Source: JBPYFK01 sp051984675 (lineage in GTDB: Bacteria; Actinomycetota; Actinomycetes; Mycobacteriales; Pseudonocardiaceae). Taken from it: DNA of 64,000 nucleotides. Location: contig JBPYFK010000102.1 of assembly GCA_051984675.1 (NCBI GenBank), positions 1 through 64,000 of the forward strand, in the 5' to 3' direction. The notes under the pieces are model-generated. The model did no database searches and was not told the DNA's origin. It saw nothing but the letters and a program-made list of their open reading frames with translations. Position numbers and translations under genes: made by a program. Below are positions 49,983 to 58,817 of the stretch, one piece after another. Within the stretch, counting starts at the first letter, position 1, and each line of letters opens with the position of its first letter.

Positions 49983-50579
49983 TCAGAAGCATTCGTTGCG
50001 GCCTGGGGTGGCGCTGATGTGCACCTGGTTGAGGCGGAGCGTGGACGCCGTGGTCGACCATGCGGTCTGCTTCACGTGCGCGAGGTTCATGGAATCCGCC
50101 TGGATGCCGAACGCGCCCGCTGGGCCCTGCGACGGCCCCTTGGTGAAGCTTCCGGCGTCCCGACCGATCTCCACGTTGTTCAGGGTCAGGTCACCGGTGA
50201 CGTCCTGGACACCAAGCACGAGGTTGTCAGCGGCCATGCCACCGGGTGCGTTGATGCGGATGCTGAGGTCACCTATGACCGGAATGCCGGGCACGAGGAT
50301 GGACTGGCAGAAGTTGTCCAGCTTCGCCTTACGGAAGCCGTTGACCAGCACGGGGTGTGCCTGGTTCGCGCTCTGGTCCACCGACCCGTACTGCACCACG
50401 CCCTGAGCGCTCAGGTTGTCGGCGGTGGCCTTGTAGCTGGTACCGGACACTGCGAAGGACGCCGCTAGAGCACCCTGCTGCAGGCCAGCGAACATGAGCC
50501 CGGTACCGAGCAGGCCCGCGCCGAGCACGAGGCTGAACACGCGCCAGCGGGTCCGGCCGGTCACCCTGTCGTTTTCCAT
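49983..50579 (-). CDS. DUF6230 exported protein
   Basis: A 198-residue protein. A hydrophobic N-terminal segment (VLGAGLLGTGLMFAGLQQGA) is followed by LAASFAVSGTSYKATADNL, the typical DUF6230 start, and QTAWSTTASTLRLNQV near the end. Two cysteines (NFCQS and the C-terminal NECF) could form a disulfide outside the cell. Function is unknown; the family is widespread in actinomycetes and pairs with DUF6114. It is the first gene of the operon, about 100 nt after the inferred transcription start. Confidence 0.9.
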   Translation of the reverse strand: MENDRVTGRTRWRVFSLVLGAGLLGTGLMFAGLQQGALAASFAVSGTSYKATADNLSAQGVVQYGSVDQSANQAHPVLVNGFRKAKLDNFCQSILVPGIPVIGDLSIRINAPGGMAADNLVLGVQDVTGDLTLNNVEIGRDAGSFTKGPSQGPAGAFGIQADSMNLAHVKQTAWSTTASTLRLNQVHISATPGRNECF

Positions 50580-50655
50580 GACGTAAACCTCTCGCTGATT
50601 CGGGGAACGGAGGTCGCGGCGAGAAGGAGCCGTAACGGGGAGTGATCACACGCTC

Positions 50656-50689
50656 CTACTTGCCGGTAACTTTGATTACCTGTCGGTAA
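50656..50689. promoter_or_regulatory. Tandem operator-like palindromes
   Basis: TTACCTGTCGGTAA (50676-50689) has perfect 5-bp arms. CTACTTGCCGGTAA (50656-50669) is a degraded copy matching 11 of 14 positions. They are spaced exactly 20 bp, two helical turns, and lie immediately downstream of the -10 box of the DUF6230 promoter. The form suits a TetR-type repressor. Confidence 0.6.
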
Positions 50690-50717
50690 CGATAGGTCCA
50701 AATGCAGTAACTGTCAC
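50689..50717 (-). promoter_or_regulatory. Promoter of the DUF6230/DUF6114 operon
   Basis: On the minus strand, GTGACA (50717-50712), 17-nt spacer, TATCGT (50694-50689). Both hexamers are close to the housekeeping consensus and the spacing is ideal. Confidence 0.6.
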
Positions 50718-50733
50718 AGTGATCTGATTCACT
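50718..50733. promoter_or_regulatory. CRP-like palindrome abutting the -35 box
   Basis: AGTGATCTGATTCACT keeps the GTGA-N6-TCAC core with symmetrical outer bases. Its centre is about 43 bp upstream of the inferred start, close to the class II activator position. Confidence 0.45.
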
Positions 50734-50922
50734 CTTACGGGGTATCGAACGCTAGTCCATGATTACCAGTTGTGTCTACATCCTCGAAAAATACGCCTAT
50801 ACGGGTTACACAAACCTGGAAAAGAACCACATCTAAGCGATGCTAATTACCGTGAGTGAACAGGTGTTACGGCCGAGACGATCTGGCGGGGGCATCACGC
50901 TCATAAACGGGGCTAACGAACA

Positions 50923-50963
50923 ACAGTGCCCCCGGATCTCTCAACGAGATCCAGGGGCACTGT
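50923..50963 (-). terminator. rne terminator
   Basis: An 18-bp stem with one mismatch (ACAGTGCCCCCGGATCTC against GAGATCCAGGGGCACTGT), 5-nt loop, followed on the minus strand by TGTTCGTT. It lies 18 bp past the rne stop. Confidence 0.88.
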
Positions 50964-50980
50964 CAAATCCGGTCAGCGGC

Positions 50981-53900
50981 TCAGGTCTCCTGCGGCGAAT
51001 CGGTGGACTCTTCCGCCCACAGATCCGCGCTCGTCTCTGCGGTACCCGCCGTTTCGACCGCTTCGGTGGTAACGGTGGCATCAGCGGTTTCAACCGGACC
51101 AGCCGTTTCAACCGGACCAGCCGTATCAACCGCCCCAGCCGTATCAACCGCCCCAGCCGTATCGACCGGACCAGCGGTGCTTGGTGACGGCTCCTCTTGA
51201 GCGGTCACCGGCGGGCCCGCCGGGCGTCCGGTGGCCCGCCGAACCCGGCGGGCTGCCCCACCGGCCAGGCCGTTGCTCAATCCGCTCCGCGCGGCCGACA
51301 CCTCCGGCTGCGCCGGGGGCGGTGTCGTGGCCGCGACCGCCGGTTCCGGCTGCGGAGTGACCGGTGTCGAACTGCCCGCAGGGCGGCTCGCCCGGCGTCG
51401 CCGGGACCTGCCGCCGTCGACACCGGCGGCGCCGGCCACCGGAGCGGCCTCGCCTGCCGCTTCCCGCTCACGCGGTGCTTCGTCGGGTCCGCGCTGCGCG
51501 CCCGCACTCGGCGGGGCTGCCGGCTCCGCCGCAGGCGCCTCCGCAGCTGTCGAGGGCGGCTCATCGGCAACCGGTGCCGGTGGCGTGGCGCTCGCGGCCG
51601 GGGCTTCGGTCGGCTCCGGCGCCACGGTCTCCGCGACCTCCGCCGCAGGCGGCGTCGCTTCTACGGGCGCCGTTTCTACAGGCGCAGCTTCTACGGGTGG
51701 CTCGGCCACCGCTGGCGCCTCGGCCACCGCTGGTGCCTCGGCTGGTGCGGTGGATTCGGCCGCTTCCGTCACGCTGCCGACTGTCGCGGCCTGGCCACCA
51801 CGCCCGCGGTGACGCGACCGGCGCGAGGATCCACCGTTGCCGCCTGCCGCCGCTGCCTGACTGGGACCGCCGGTGGCCACAGCGGTCGGCTCGGTCGACA
51901 CGACGAGCCCACGACCACGGCAGTGTTCGCACGTGCTGCTGTATGCCTCCAGCAGACCGGTACCCACCCGCTTGCGGGTCATCTGCACCAGTCCGAGCGA
52001 CGTCACTTCGGCCACCTGGTGGCGGGTGCGGTCCCGCCCGAGGCATTCGGTGAGCCGGCGCAACACCAGGTCTCGGTTCGACTCCAGGACCATGTCGATG
52101 AAGTCGATCACGATGATCCCGCCGATGTCCCGCAGCCGTAGCTGGCGGACGATCTCTTCGGCCGCCTCCAGGTTGTTGCGGGTGACCGTCTCCTCCAGGT
52201 TTCCCCCGGAACCGGTGAACTTGCCGGTGTTGACGTCGATCACGGTCATGGCCTCGGTCCGGTCAACGACCAGGTAGCCACCCGAGGGCAACCACACCTT
52301 GCGGTCCAGGGCCTTGGCGATCTGCTCGTTGACCCGGTGCTCGATGAACACGTCGTTCTTGCCGATGTGCTTGCTCAAGCGCGAGAGCAGGTCCGGTGCG
52401 ACGTGCTGGACGTACGCCTCGATCGTGTCCCATGCCTCGTCGCCCTGAACCGCCAGCGACGAGAAGTCCTCGGTGAACAGATCCCGAATCACCTTGATCA
52501 GGAGGTCCGGCTCTTCGTAGAGCAACTGCGGGGCCTGCGCCTTCGGCGCCTCGGCCTTCTCCTTGATGACCTCCCATTGGGCCTGCAACCTGCGGACATC
52601 GCGGTCCAGCGCGTCCTCGCTGGTGCCCTCGGACGCGGTTCGAATGATCACGCCCGCGTCCTCCGGGACGATCCGCTTCAGGATCTCCTTGAGCCGCTTG
52701 CGTTCGCTGTCCGGCAACTTGCGGCTGATACCGGTCGCGCCACCGCCGGGCACGTACACCAGGAAGCGGCCCGGCAGGCTGATCTGGGTGGTCAGCCGCG
52801 CACCCTTGTGCCCCACGGGGTCCTTGGTGACCTGCACCAGCACGCTGTCCCCGGTGGACAGCGCCTGCTCGATCCGGCGGGCCTTGCCCTCCAGGCCAGC
52901 CGCGTCCCAGTCCACCTCACCGGCGTAGAGGACGGCGTTGCGGCCACGGCCGATGTCGACGAAGGCCGCCTCCATGCTCGGCAGCACGTTCTGGACCCGG
53001 CCCAGGTAGACGTTGCCGACCAGTGAGCCGCTGCCCTGCGAGGTGACGAAGTGCTCGACGAGCACGCCGTCCTCCATCACCGCGATCTGTGTGCGGTCGC
53101 CTTGTTCCCGGACCACCATCTGGCGGTCCACCGACTCGCGCCGCGCCAGGAACTCCGCCTCCGACAGCACCGGCGCGCGACGGCGGCCCGCCTCGCGACC
53201 ATCCCGGCGGCGCTGCCGCTTGGCTTCCAGCCGGGTCGAGCCCTTGACGGCGCGGACCTCGTCCTCGCTTTCGCGGGTGCCCTCCGGCCGCCCGTCGCGG
53301 ACATGCACGACGGTGTTCGGCGGGTCGTCTTCCCGGTTGGCCGACTCGTCGTCCGAAGTGCTCTTACGGCGGCGACGGCGCCGGCGCCGGCTCGCGCCGC
53401 CGGCCGCGTCTTCTTCGTCGCTGGGTGGCGCGGTGCTGTCAGTGCCGCTACCTGCGCCCCCCTCCGCAGCGGTCTCCGCAGGCTTCTCGTCCGCCTTCTC
53501 GGCGCTCTTCGCGGCACCGTCCTTCTTGCCGCCGGTCGTCCGCTGGCCCGACGCCGCTGCTGAGCCGTTCACGGCGTCCCTCTCCTGCGTGTCCTCCGAC
53601 TCCTCGGACGGCTCACCGTCGCCTCCCCGGCCGCGCCCGCGACCCCGGCGACCCCGACGGCGGCGCCGGCGACGCCCCTGGTCAGAGTCCAGGTCGGAAT
53701 CCTGGTCAGAGTCAGCCGGCTCATCCTCCTCCGGTTCGGCCGTGCCGGTCGCGGTGGCGCTGGTCGTCTCGGCCTTGTCGTCAGCAGGTTTCGACGGCGG
53801 CTGAACCCGCGCTTCCGGCTCCAGGAACATGGCCTGTGGCGGCGCGAAGACCGGCGTCACGGCACCCGACTGCAACGACTCCGCACCGCCGCTCCGGGGC

Positions 53901-54430
53901 GAGCCGGTCTCGGACGCACCGCCAGGGACATTCTGGCCGTGGGAGAAGGCACCGACCCCGGCAGCTGCGAACTGCTGCGCTCCACCGGTTCCGGCGGGCA
54001 CCTGCTCGGGTGGTTGGGCGGCCCCAGCCGGTTGGTGGGACCCCGCCGCGGCACTGGTGCCACCGGACTGGGCCGAGGCGACCTTCTCGGCTGGTTGCTC
54101 GGTGTCCTGCTCCGCCACGTCGTCATCCCCAGCTTGTGCGGCCGCAGCGGCCGACGCTTCGTCGAACTCCGCGAGTTGCTCCGGCCGCAGCGTACGCACC
54201 ACGCGAAGCGCCACTTCCCGGGCGATGTTCGACTGCGCGCTGCGCACTGGCTCACCCATCTCTTCCAAGGCGGTGATGACCTCGCGACTACTGGAGCCGA
54301 GAAGTTTCGCCAGCGCGTGCACCCGGAGTTTGGCAGGCACCTCGATAGTGCCCTGGGAGTTCTCCCTACCGTCACTAGGTGTGGGCGATGGCCCGCTGGC
54401 GCTTCCAGCGGGCGTGTCCATGTTCAACAT
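50981..54430 (-). CDS. rne: Ribonuclease E/G with IF-2-N-like N-terminal domain
   Basis: A 1149-residue endoribonuclease. Residues about 28-80 (LRVHALAKLLGSSSREVITA, then GEPVRSAQSNIA) resemble the IF-2 N-terminal domain. A long acidic/basic disordered region follows. The S1 domain is near 467 (GSLVGNVYLGRVQNVL), the catalytic DNase I-like part at about 777 (GGIIVIDFIDM), and the Zn-link CEHCRGRG near 837. The tail is Ala/Pro/Glu-rich and ends in hexapeptide repeats. It starts mRNA decay and rRNA processing. ATG 54430 follows GGAGGAG. A terminator follows the stop. Confidence 0.95.
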   Translation of the reverse strand: MLNMDTPAGSASGPSPTPSDGRENSQGTIEVPAKLRVHALAKLLGSSSREVITALEEMGEPVRSAQSNIAREVALRVVRTLRPEQLAEFDEASAAAAAQAGDDDVAEQDTEQPAEKVASAQSGGTSAAAGSHQPAGAAQPPEQVPAGTGGAQQFAAAGVGAFSHGQNVPGGASETGSPRSGGAESLQSGAVTPVFAPPQAMFLEPEARVQPPSKPADDKAETTSATATGTAEPEEDEPADSDQDSDLDSDQGRRRRRRRGRRGRGRGRGGDGEPSEESEDTQERDAVNGSAAASGQRTTGGKKDGAAKSAEKADEKPAETAAEGGAGSGTDSTAPPSDEEDAAGGASRRRRRRRRKSTSDDESANREDDPPNTVVHVRDGRPEGTRESEDEVRAVKGSTRLEAKRQRRRDGREAGRRRAPVLSEAEFLARRESVDRQMVVREQGDRTQIAVMEDGVLVEHFVTSQGSGSLVGNVYLGRVQNVLPSMEAAFVDIGRGRNAVLYAGEVDWDAAGLEGKARRIEQALSTGDSVLVQVTKDPVGHKGARLTTQISLPGRFLVYVPGGGATGISRKLPDSERKRLKEILKRIVPEDAGVIIRTASEGTSEDALDRDVRRLQAQWEVIKEKAEAPKAQAPQLLYEEPDLLIKVIRDLFTEDFSSLAVQGDEAWDTIEAYVQHVAPDLLSRLSKHIGKNDVFIEHRVNEQIAKALDRKVWLPSGGYLVVDRTEAMTVIDVNTGKFTGSGGNLEETVTRNNLEAAEEIVRQLRLRDIGGIIVIDFIDMVLESNRDLVLRRLTECLGRDRTRHQVAEVTSLGLVQMTRKRVGTGLLEAYSSTCEHCRGRGLVVSTEPTAVATGGPSQAAAAGGNGGSSRRSRHRGRGGQAATVGSVTEAAESTAPAEAPAVAEAPAVAEPPVEAAPVETAPVEATPPAAEVAETVAPEPTEAPAASATPPAPVADEPPSTAAEAPAAEPAAPPSAGAQRGPDEAPREREAAGEAAPVAGAAGVDGGRSRRRRASRPAGSSTPVTPQPEPAVAATTPPPAQPEVSAARSGLSNGLAGGAARRVRRATGRPAGPPVTAQEEPSPSTAGPVDTAGAVDTAGAVDTAGPVETAGPVETADATVTTEAVETAGTAETSADLWAEESTDSPQET
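51083..51172. repeat. Five 18-bp tandem repeats in the rne C-terminus
   Basis: Units at 51083, 51101, 51119, 51137 and 51155 vary around AGCCGTNTCAACCGGACC and encode the hexapeptide GPV(D/E)TA or GAVDTA. The length is a multiple of three, so copy-number changes keep the frame. Confidence 0.9.
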
Positions 54431-54580
54431 CCAGCTCCTCCGCCCCCGGGCGCGTCCTGTCAGACGCGGCCGCGCAGGGGCATTCCGATCTTGCGTTCTC
54501 CGTCGCCCACGGGCGACAGCAATCCTTCGTATCCCCGAGTCTGCCCCCGGGAAGCCACACGGCGGGTCCGACGACGTCCG

Positions 54581-55432
54581 CTACCCGACGGTGGGCTGCC
54601 TTCGCCGGATGCCGGCCGCAGCCCGGTCCGGGGCCAACGGATCGGCAAGCGCTCCGGCATCGTCGAGCCGGCCTTGCGCCAGCCGAGTCGCTTTCGGTAC
54701 CGGTAGCGCCAGTCCGGCGACGACACGCAGGGCACTCAGTACGTCGTCGGGCCGCACGACTGGTGTTGTCTGCCGCACGACCAACTCAAGTATCCCATAC
54801 GGTTCGGATGTTTTCGGCCAATCGTCCGCACGAGAAGTCGAACCGGCAATCTCGTCACCCTCAGCGACCACCTTCGTGCTCTCCGCCGAAGTGCCGTGAC
54901 CTGCGACAACGTGTGCGCTCACCACAGCTGTTCGAGCATCGATCGTGCGTCGACCGTCTTTGGTCATGCGCTCGACTTCCACCCGATCGGAAGCCAGGAA
55001 CTCCGCGACTGCCGCCCGCAACTCCCGGTCTGTCACTCCCGGTAGCGCAATCCGCCAGCGGCTGAGTTCCAGGCGCTCGGCTAAGCCCCCCGATCGTGCC
55101 TCGACGGCTTCGAGGAGGTCGATTCCGTGCGGCAACGCCGCGTCCAACTCGACCCGCAGCACTTCCGGGTCGACCTTCTCGACGAGTTGCAGCTCGACGT
55201 ACTCGGCCTCGCTGGCCACCCCCGTGGGCACCGCCCCCGACCACGAGATTTTCGGATGCGGGCTGAACCCCTGGGAGTAGGCCATCGGCACACCGGCACG
55301 CCGCAGTGCGCGCTCGAACGCGCGAGCGATGTCGCGGTGTGAGGTGAATCGCAGCCGCCCCCGCTTGGCATAGCGCAACCGGAGCTTCTGCACCGGCGGC
55401 GCGGACGGGTTGGGCTCGTGCTGGCGGTTCAC
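54581..55432 (-). CDS. TIGR03936-type radical-SAM-associated protein (DUF2344)
   Basis: A 283-residue protein. It starts with RLRYAKRGRLRFTSHRDIAR, has RAGVPMAYSQGFSPHPKISW and a C-terminal domain on VRVVAGLALPVPKATR-type sequence (ALRVVAGLALPVPKATRL). This is the TIGR03936/DUF2344 family, which accompanies or is fused to the TIGR03960 radical-SAM protein encoded upstream. An RNA-modification role is often guessed but is not shown here. GTG 55432 follows GGGAGG. It is separated from its partner by 324 bp carrying copy D of the dispersed palindrome. Confidence 0.9.
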   Translation of the reverse strand: MNRQHEPNPSAPPVQKLRLRYAKRGRLRFTSHRDIARAFERALRRAGVPMAYSQGFSPHPKISWSGAVPTGVASEAEYVELQLVEKVDPEVLRVELDAALPHGIDLLEAVEARSGGLAERLELSRWRIALPGVTDRELRAAVAEFLASDRVEVERMTKDGRRTIDARTAVVSAHVVAGHGTSAESTKVVAEGDEIAGSTSRADDWPKTSEPYGILELVVRQTTPVVRPDDVLSALRVVAGLALPVPKATRLAQGRLDDAGALADPLAPDRAAAGIRRRQPTVG

Positions 55433-55756
55433 CCATCGCCTCCCGAACAACACTCGATGACCCACGATCGAGGACCGACAGGGCCGACGACTTCCGTCGG
55501 CCACAAGGACCGTACCGCGCCAGGTGGTGCGGTACTGGTCCCAACTTCTCACCGGCTTCCGGCAGCTTCCCGTCGGCCCGCGACTTCCCTTCCGGCGCAG
55601 GTCAGCCGCTGGGGGAGGGCGGGTTGACAGGATGGGAACCTTCCTGTCACAGGTGCAAGTGAGGTTCCCATGCTGCCACCGGGACCACCCTGCCCGCTCC
55701 CAAACCGCCTCGCCGGCCATAGCCGGGAGCACCCGCTGCGGCCCAGGATCGGATGA
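55433..55756. other. Gap within the radical-SAM pair
   Basis: 324 bp without a supported gene between the TIGR03960 stop and the TIGR03936 start. It contains copy D of the dispersed palindrome at its distal end. Such a large gap is unusual for a pair that is fused or overlapping in other bacteria. Confidence 0.6.
55624..55680. repeat. Dispersed palindromic (REP-like) element, copy D (inverted pair)
   Basis: A full unit in reverse orientation (TGACAG at 55625, CTGTCA at 55644) is followed by a partial forward unit. ATGGGAACCT (55632-55641) and AGGTTCCCAT (55662-55671) can form a 10-bp stem. Confidence 0.85.
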
Positions 55757-57715
55757 TCAGCGTTCGCCCAGTGCCGGATTGCTCACCGGCGTCCCGCGCC
55801 CCACTGGGCTGATCGGGAGTAGCCCGCGCCCGCTGGGGCCGATCTCGATGTCCGTACCCATCGTCGGGCACACCCCGCAGTCGAAACACGGCGTCCACCG
55901 GCAGTCGTCCTGCTCCTGTGCGCTGAGGGCGTCCTGCCAGTCGGCCCACAGCCATTCCTTGTCCAGGCCCGAGTCGAGGTGGTCCCAGGGCAGGACCTCG
56001 TCCTCCTCCCGCTCGCGGGTGGTGAACCAGTCCACACTCACGCCCAGGGGCTCCAACTGGTCGCGGGCGCAGTCCATCCACCGCTGGAACGAGAAGTGCT
56101 CGTTCCAGCCGTCGAACCGCCCGCCGGCACGCCAGACGGACTCGATCACGTTCGCGAGCCTGCGGTCGCCACGGGACAGCAAGCCCTCGACCAGCGAGGG
56201 TTGGCCGTCGTGGTACCGCATCCCGATGCTGCGCCCCAGGCTACGGTCCGCATTGATCGCCGCACGGAGCCTGCGCAGCCGCTGGTCGATCGTCTCCGGG
56301 TCACATTGCGACGCCCATTGGAACGGTGTGTGCGGCTTGGGGACGAACCCACCGATGGAGATCGTGCACCGGATGTCCTTGCGACCCGCCGCTTCCCGTC
56401 CGGCCCGGATGACCTCCTTGGCCATCTCGGCGATCTGCAGCACGTCCTCGTCGGTCTCGGTGGGCAGGCCGCACATGAAGTAGAGCTTCACCTGTCGCCA
56501 GCCCTGGCTGAACGCGGCGGAGACGGTCCGAACGAGGTCCTCCTCGGACACCATCTTGTTGATGACCTTGCGAATCCGCTCGCTGCCCCCTTCCGGGGCG
56601 AAGGTCAGCCCGGAACGCCGACCGTTGCGGGACAGCTCATTGGCCAGATCGACGTTGAACGCGTCCACCCGGGTCGAGGGCAGCGACAGGCTGGTGCTCG
56701 TGCCCTCGTACCGGTCCGCGAGCCCCTTGGTGATCTCGCCGATCTCGGAGTGGTCCGCGGAGCTCAACGACAGTAGGCCGACTTCCTCGAACCCGGTGTT
56801 CTTCAGCCCGCGCTGCACCATCTCCCCGATGCCTTCGATGGAGCGCTCGCGCACCGGGCGCGTGATCATGCCGGCCTGGCAGAACCGGCATCCCCGGGTG
56901 CAGCCGCGGAAGATCTCCACGCTCATCCGCTCGTGCACACTCTCCGCCAGGGGCACCAGCGGCTGCTTCGGGTACGGCCACTGGTCGAGTTCCATCGTCG
57001 TCCGCTTGAAGACCCGGAACGGCACCCCTTCGCGGTTGGGCACCACTTCCTCGATCCGGCCGTCCGGCAGGTAGCTCACGTCGTAGAACTTGGGCACGTA
57101 CACCCCACCGCCGGCTACCAGCCGCAACAGCAGTTCGTCCCGGCCGCCCGGCGAGCCCGCCGCCTTCCACTCGCGGATGATCGAGGTGATCTCCAGGACC
57201 GCTTCCTCCCCATCGCCCAGCACCACCGCGTCCAGGTAGTCCGCGATCGGCTCGGGATTGAACGCGGCATGCCCACCCGCCAGCACGATCGGGTGATCGC
57301 CGGTGCGCTCCGTCGCGCGCAGCGGGATACCCGCCAGATCGAGGGCAGTGAGCAGGTTGGTGTAGCCCAGTTCGGTGGCGAAGCTGACGCCGATGACGTC
57401 GAAGGCGCCCACCGGCCGGTGGCTGTCCACGGTGAACTGCGGGATGCCGTGCTCGCGCAGCAACGCTTCGAGATCCGGCCACACCGAGTAGGTGCGCTCA
57501 GCGAGCACGTCGTGCTGCTCGTTGAGGATCTCGTAGAGGATCATCAATCCCTGGTTGGGCTGGCCCACCTCATACGCGTCCGGGTACATCAGGCACCAGC
57601 GGACCGCTGCCGCGTCCCAGCCTTTGACGGTGGCGTTGAGCTCACCGCCGACGTACTGAACGGGCTTGGACACCTTCGGCAACAGTGGTTCCAGCCGGTC
57701 GAACACGGACTCCAC
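55757..57715 (-). CDS. TIGR03960-type B12-binding-domain radical SAM protein
   Basis: A 652-residue protein. An N-terminal B12-binding-like domain (WCLMYPDAYEVGQPNQGLMI, GGHAAFNPEPIADYLD) precedes a radical-SAM core with CTRGCRFCQAG (three cluster cysteines) at about residue 270 and the TRVDAFNVDL/FAPEGGSERIRKVI stretch. A cysteine-containing C-terminus (CRWTPCFDCGVCP) follows. The reaction is not established for the family. GTG 57715 lies 8 nt after GGAGG. Its partner, the DUF2344 protein, is encoded downstream. Confidence 0.93.
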   Translation of the reverse strand: MESVFDRLEPLLPKVSKPVQYVGGELNATVKGWDAAAVRWCLMYPDAYEVGQPNQGLMILYEILNEQHDVLAERTYSVWPDLEALLREHGIPQFTVDSHRPVGAFDVIGVSFATELGYTNLLTALDLAGIPLRATERTGDHPIVLAGGHAAFNPEPIADYLDAVVLGDGEEAVLEITSIIREWKAAGSPGGRDELLLRLVAGGGVYVPKFYDVSYLPDGRIEEVVPNREGVPFRVFKRTTMELDQWPYPKQPLVPLAESVHERMSVEIFRGCTRGCRFCQAGMITRPVRERSIEGIGEMVQRGLKNTGFEEVGLLSLSSADHSEIGEITKGLADRYEGTSTSLSLPSTRVDAFNVDLANELSRNGRRSGLTFAPEGGSERIRKVINKMVSEEDLVRTVSAAFSQGWRQVKLYFMCGLPTETDEDVLQIAEMAKEVIRAGREAAGRKDIRCTISIGGFVPKPHTPFQWASQCDPETIDQRLRRLRAAINADRSLGRSIGMRYHDGQPSLVEGLLSRGDRRLANVIESVWRAGGRFDGWNEHFSFQRWMDCARDQLEPLGVSVDWFTTREREEDEVLPWDHLDSGLDKEWLWADWQDALSAQEQDDCRWTPCFDCGVCPTMGTDIEIGPSGRGLLPISPVGRGTPVSNPALGER

Positions 57716-57796
57716 GCTCACGACCTCCAGACTACTGACGGGTTTCCTCACCCCCGGGTAACGCCACCTCACGGCTCATGGCCGGTGGACACGCGT

Positions 57797-57828
57797 CAGC
57801 CGGGGTCCGTGTGCGTGGACCCCGGCTG
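57797..57828 (-). terminator. Terminator of the ndk-GNAT operon
   Basis: CAGCCGGGGTCC pairs perfectly with GGACCCCGGCTG (12 bp) around GTGTGCGT, 10 bp past the GNAT stop. Confidence 0.7.
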
Positions 57829-57837
57829 GCTGGGGGC

Positions 57838-58410
57838 TCACAGGTCCCGGGTGAACCAGATCTTGTCGCGTACGTCGTCGTCGGCCAGCCGAAGCGCACC
57901 CGGCCAGCGCCCGCGCTCGACCCAGCCCAGTCCCTCGTAGAACCGTTCCAGATCATGACCGCTGCGTGTGATCAGCTCCAGCTTCTCCAGGCCAAGCGCC
58001 CGCCCCTGCACCAGCACCGCCTCGTGCAGCGTCCTGCCCCAGCCCTGACGTTGCAGGCCGGGGTCAACCATCAGCCACGTCAACTGCCCGGTGTGCCGCT
58101 GGGCCGGACGCTTGCCAGGGGTGAGCACGGCCACGCCGACCGGGACGTGTTCCTGGCCGATCGTCAGCAGCCGGGCACGCTTGTTGGTGATGTCGTCGAC
58201 TACCTCCGCGGCAGCCGCACGGACGTCGTCCACCGGATCGGCCGGCCTAAACCCGACCGCGCCACCGGCATCGGTCACCCGCCGCCACAACTCGGTGAGG
58301 CTGTCGACCAGCCCTGCGGGCGGCTCTTCCACCCGGTGCGGCCCGGTGGTGAGAACCTCCGAACCACGGGCGTCATTTGACGCCGTTGTCTCGTCGGGGC
58401 TCGCGTTCAC
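57838..58410 (-). CDS. GNAT-family N-acetyltransferase
   Basis: A 190-residue protein with the acetyl-CoA-binding VDPGLQRQGWGRTLHEAVL and a C-terminal SGHDLERFYEGLGWVERGR, the GNAT pattern. The GTG overlaps the ndk stop by 4 nt (GTGA), so it is probably translated with ndk. The substrate is unknown. The first 35 residues are Ser/Asp/Glu-rich and variable. Confidence 0.85.
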   Translation of the reverse strand: MNASPDETTASNDARGSEVLTTGPHRVEEPPAGLVDSLTELWRRVTDAGGAVGFRPADPVDDVRAAAAEVVDDITNKRARLLTIGQEHVPVGVAVLTPGKRPAQRHTGQLTWLMVDPGLQRQGWGRTLHEAVLVQGRALGLEKLELITRSGHDLERFYEGLGWVERGRWPGALRLADDDVRDKIWFTRDL

Positions 58411-58817
58411 AGCTCCGGGAACCACAGTTTGATCTCGCGGGCGGCCGACTCCGGGGAGTCCGAGCCGTGCACCAGGTTGTACTGCACCTCCAGGCCGAAG
58501 TCACCGCGGACGCTGCCCGGGGCGGCCTTGTCGACGGGGTCGGTGCCACCGGCGATCTGCCGGAACGCGGCGATCGCCCGCGGACCTTCGACCACGGCGG
58601 CGACGACCGGGCCGGAGGTGATGAACTCGACCAGGGAGTTGTAGAACGGCTTGCCGTCGTGCTCGGCGTAGTGCTGCTCGGCGAGTTCCTTCGCGACCTG
58701 GCGCATGTCCAGCGCGACCAGCCGGAGCCCCTTGCGCTCGATGCGGCTGATCACCTCACCGATCAGTCCGCGCTCAACGCCGTCCGGCTTCACCAAGACC
58801 AGGGTGCGCTCGCTCAC
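58407..58817 (-). CDS. ndk: Nucleoside diphosphate kinase
   Basis: A 136-residue kinase that transfers phosphate from ATP to NDPs through a phosphohistidine in NLVHGSDSPESA. The N-terminus ERTLVLVKPDGVERGLIGEV is typical. Length is normal. GTG 58817 was chosen because the family begins at this point. It is coupled to a GNAT gene. Confidence 0.98.
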   Translation of the reverse strand: MSERTLVLVKPDGVERGLIGEVISRIERKGLRLVALDMRQVAKELAEQHYAEHDGKPFYNSLVEFITSGPVVAAVVEGPRAIAAFRQIAGGTDPVDKAAPGSVRGDFGLEVQYNLVHGSDSPESAAREIKLWFPEL

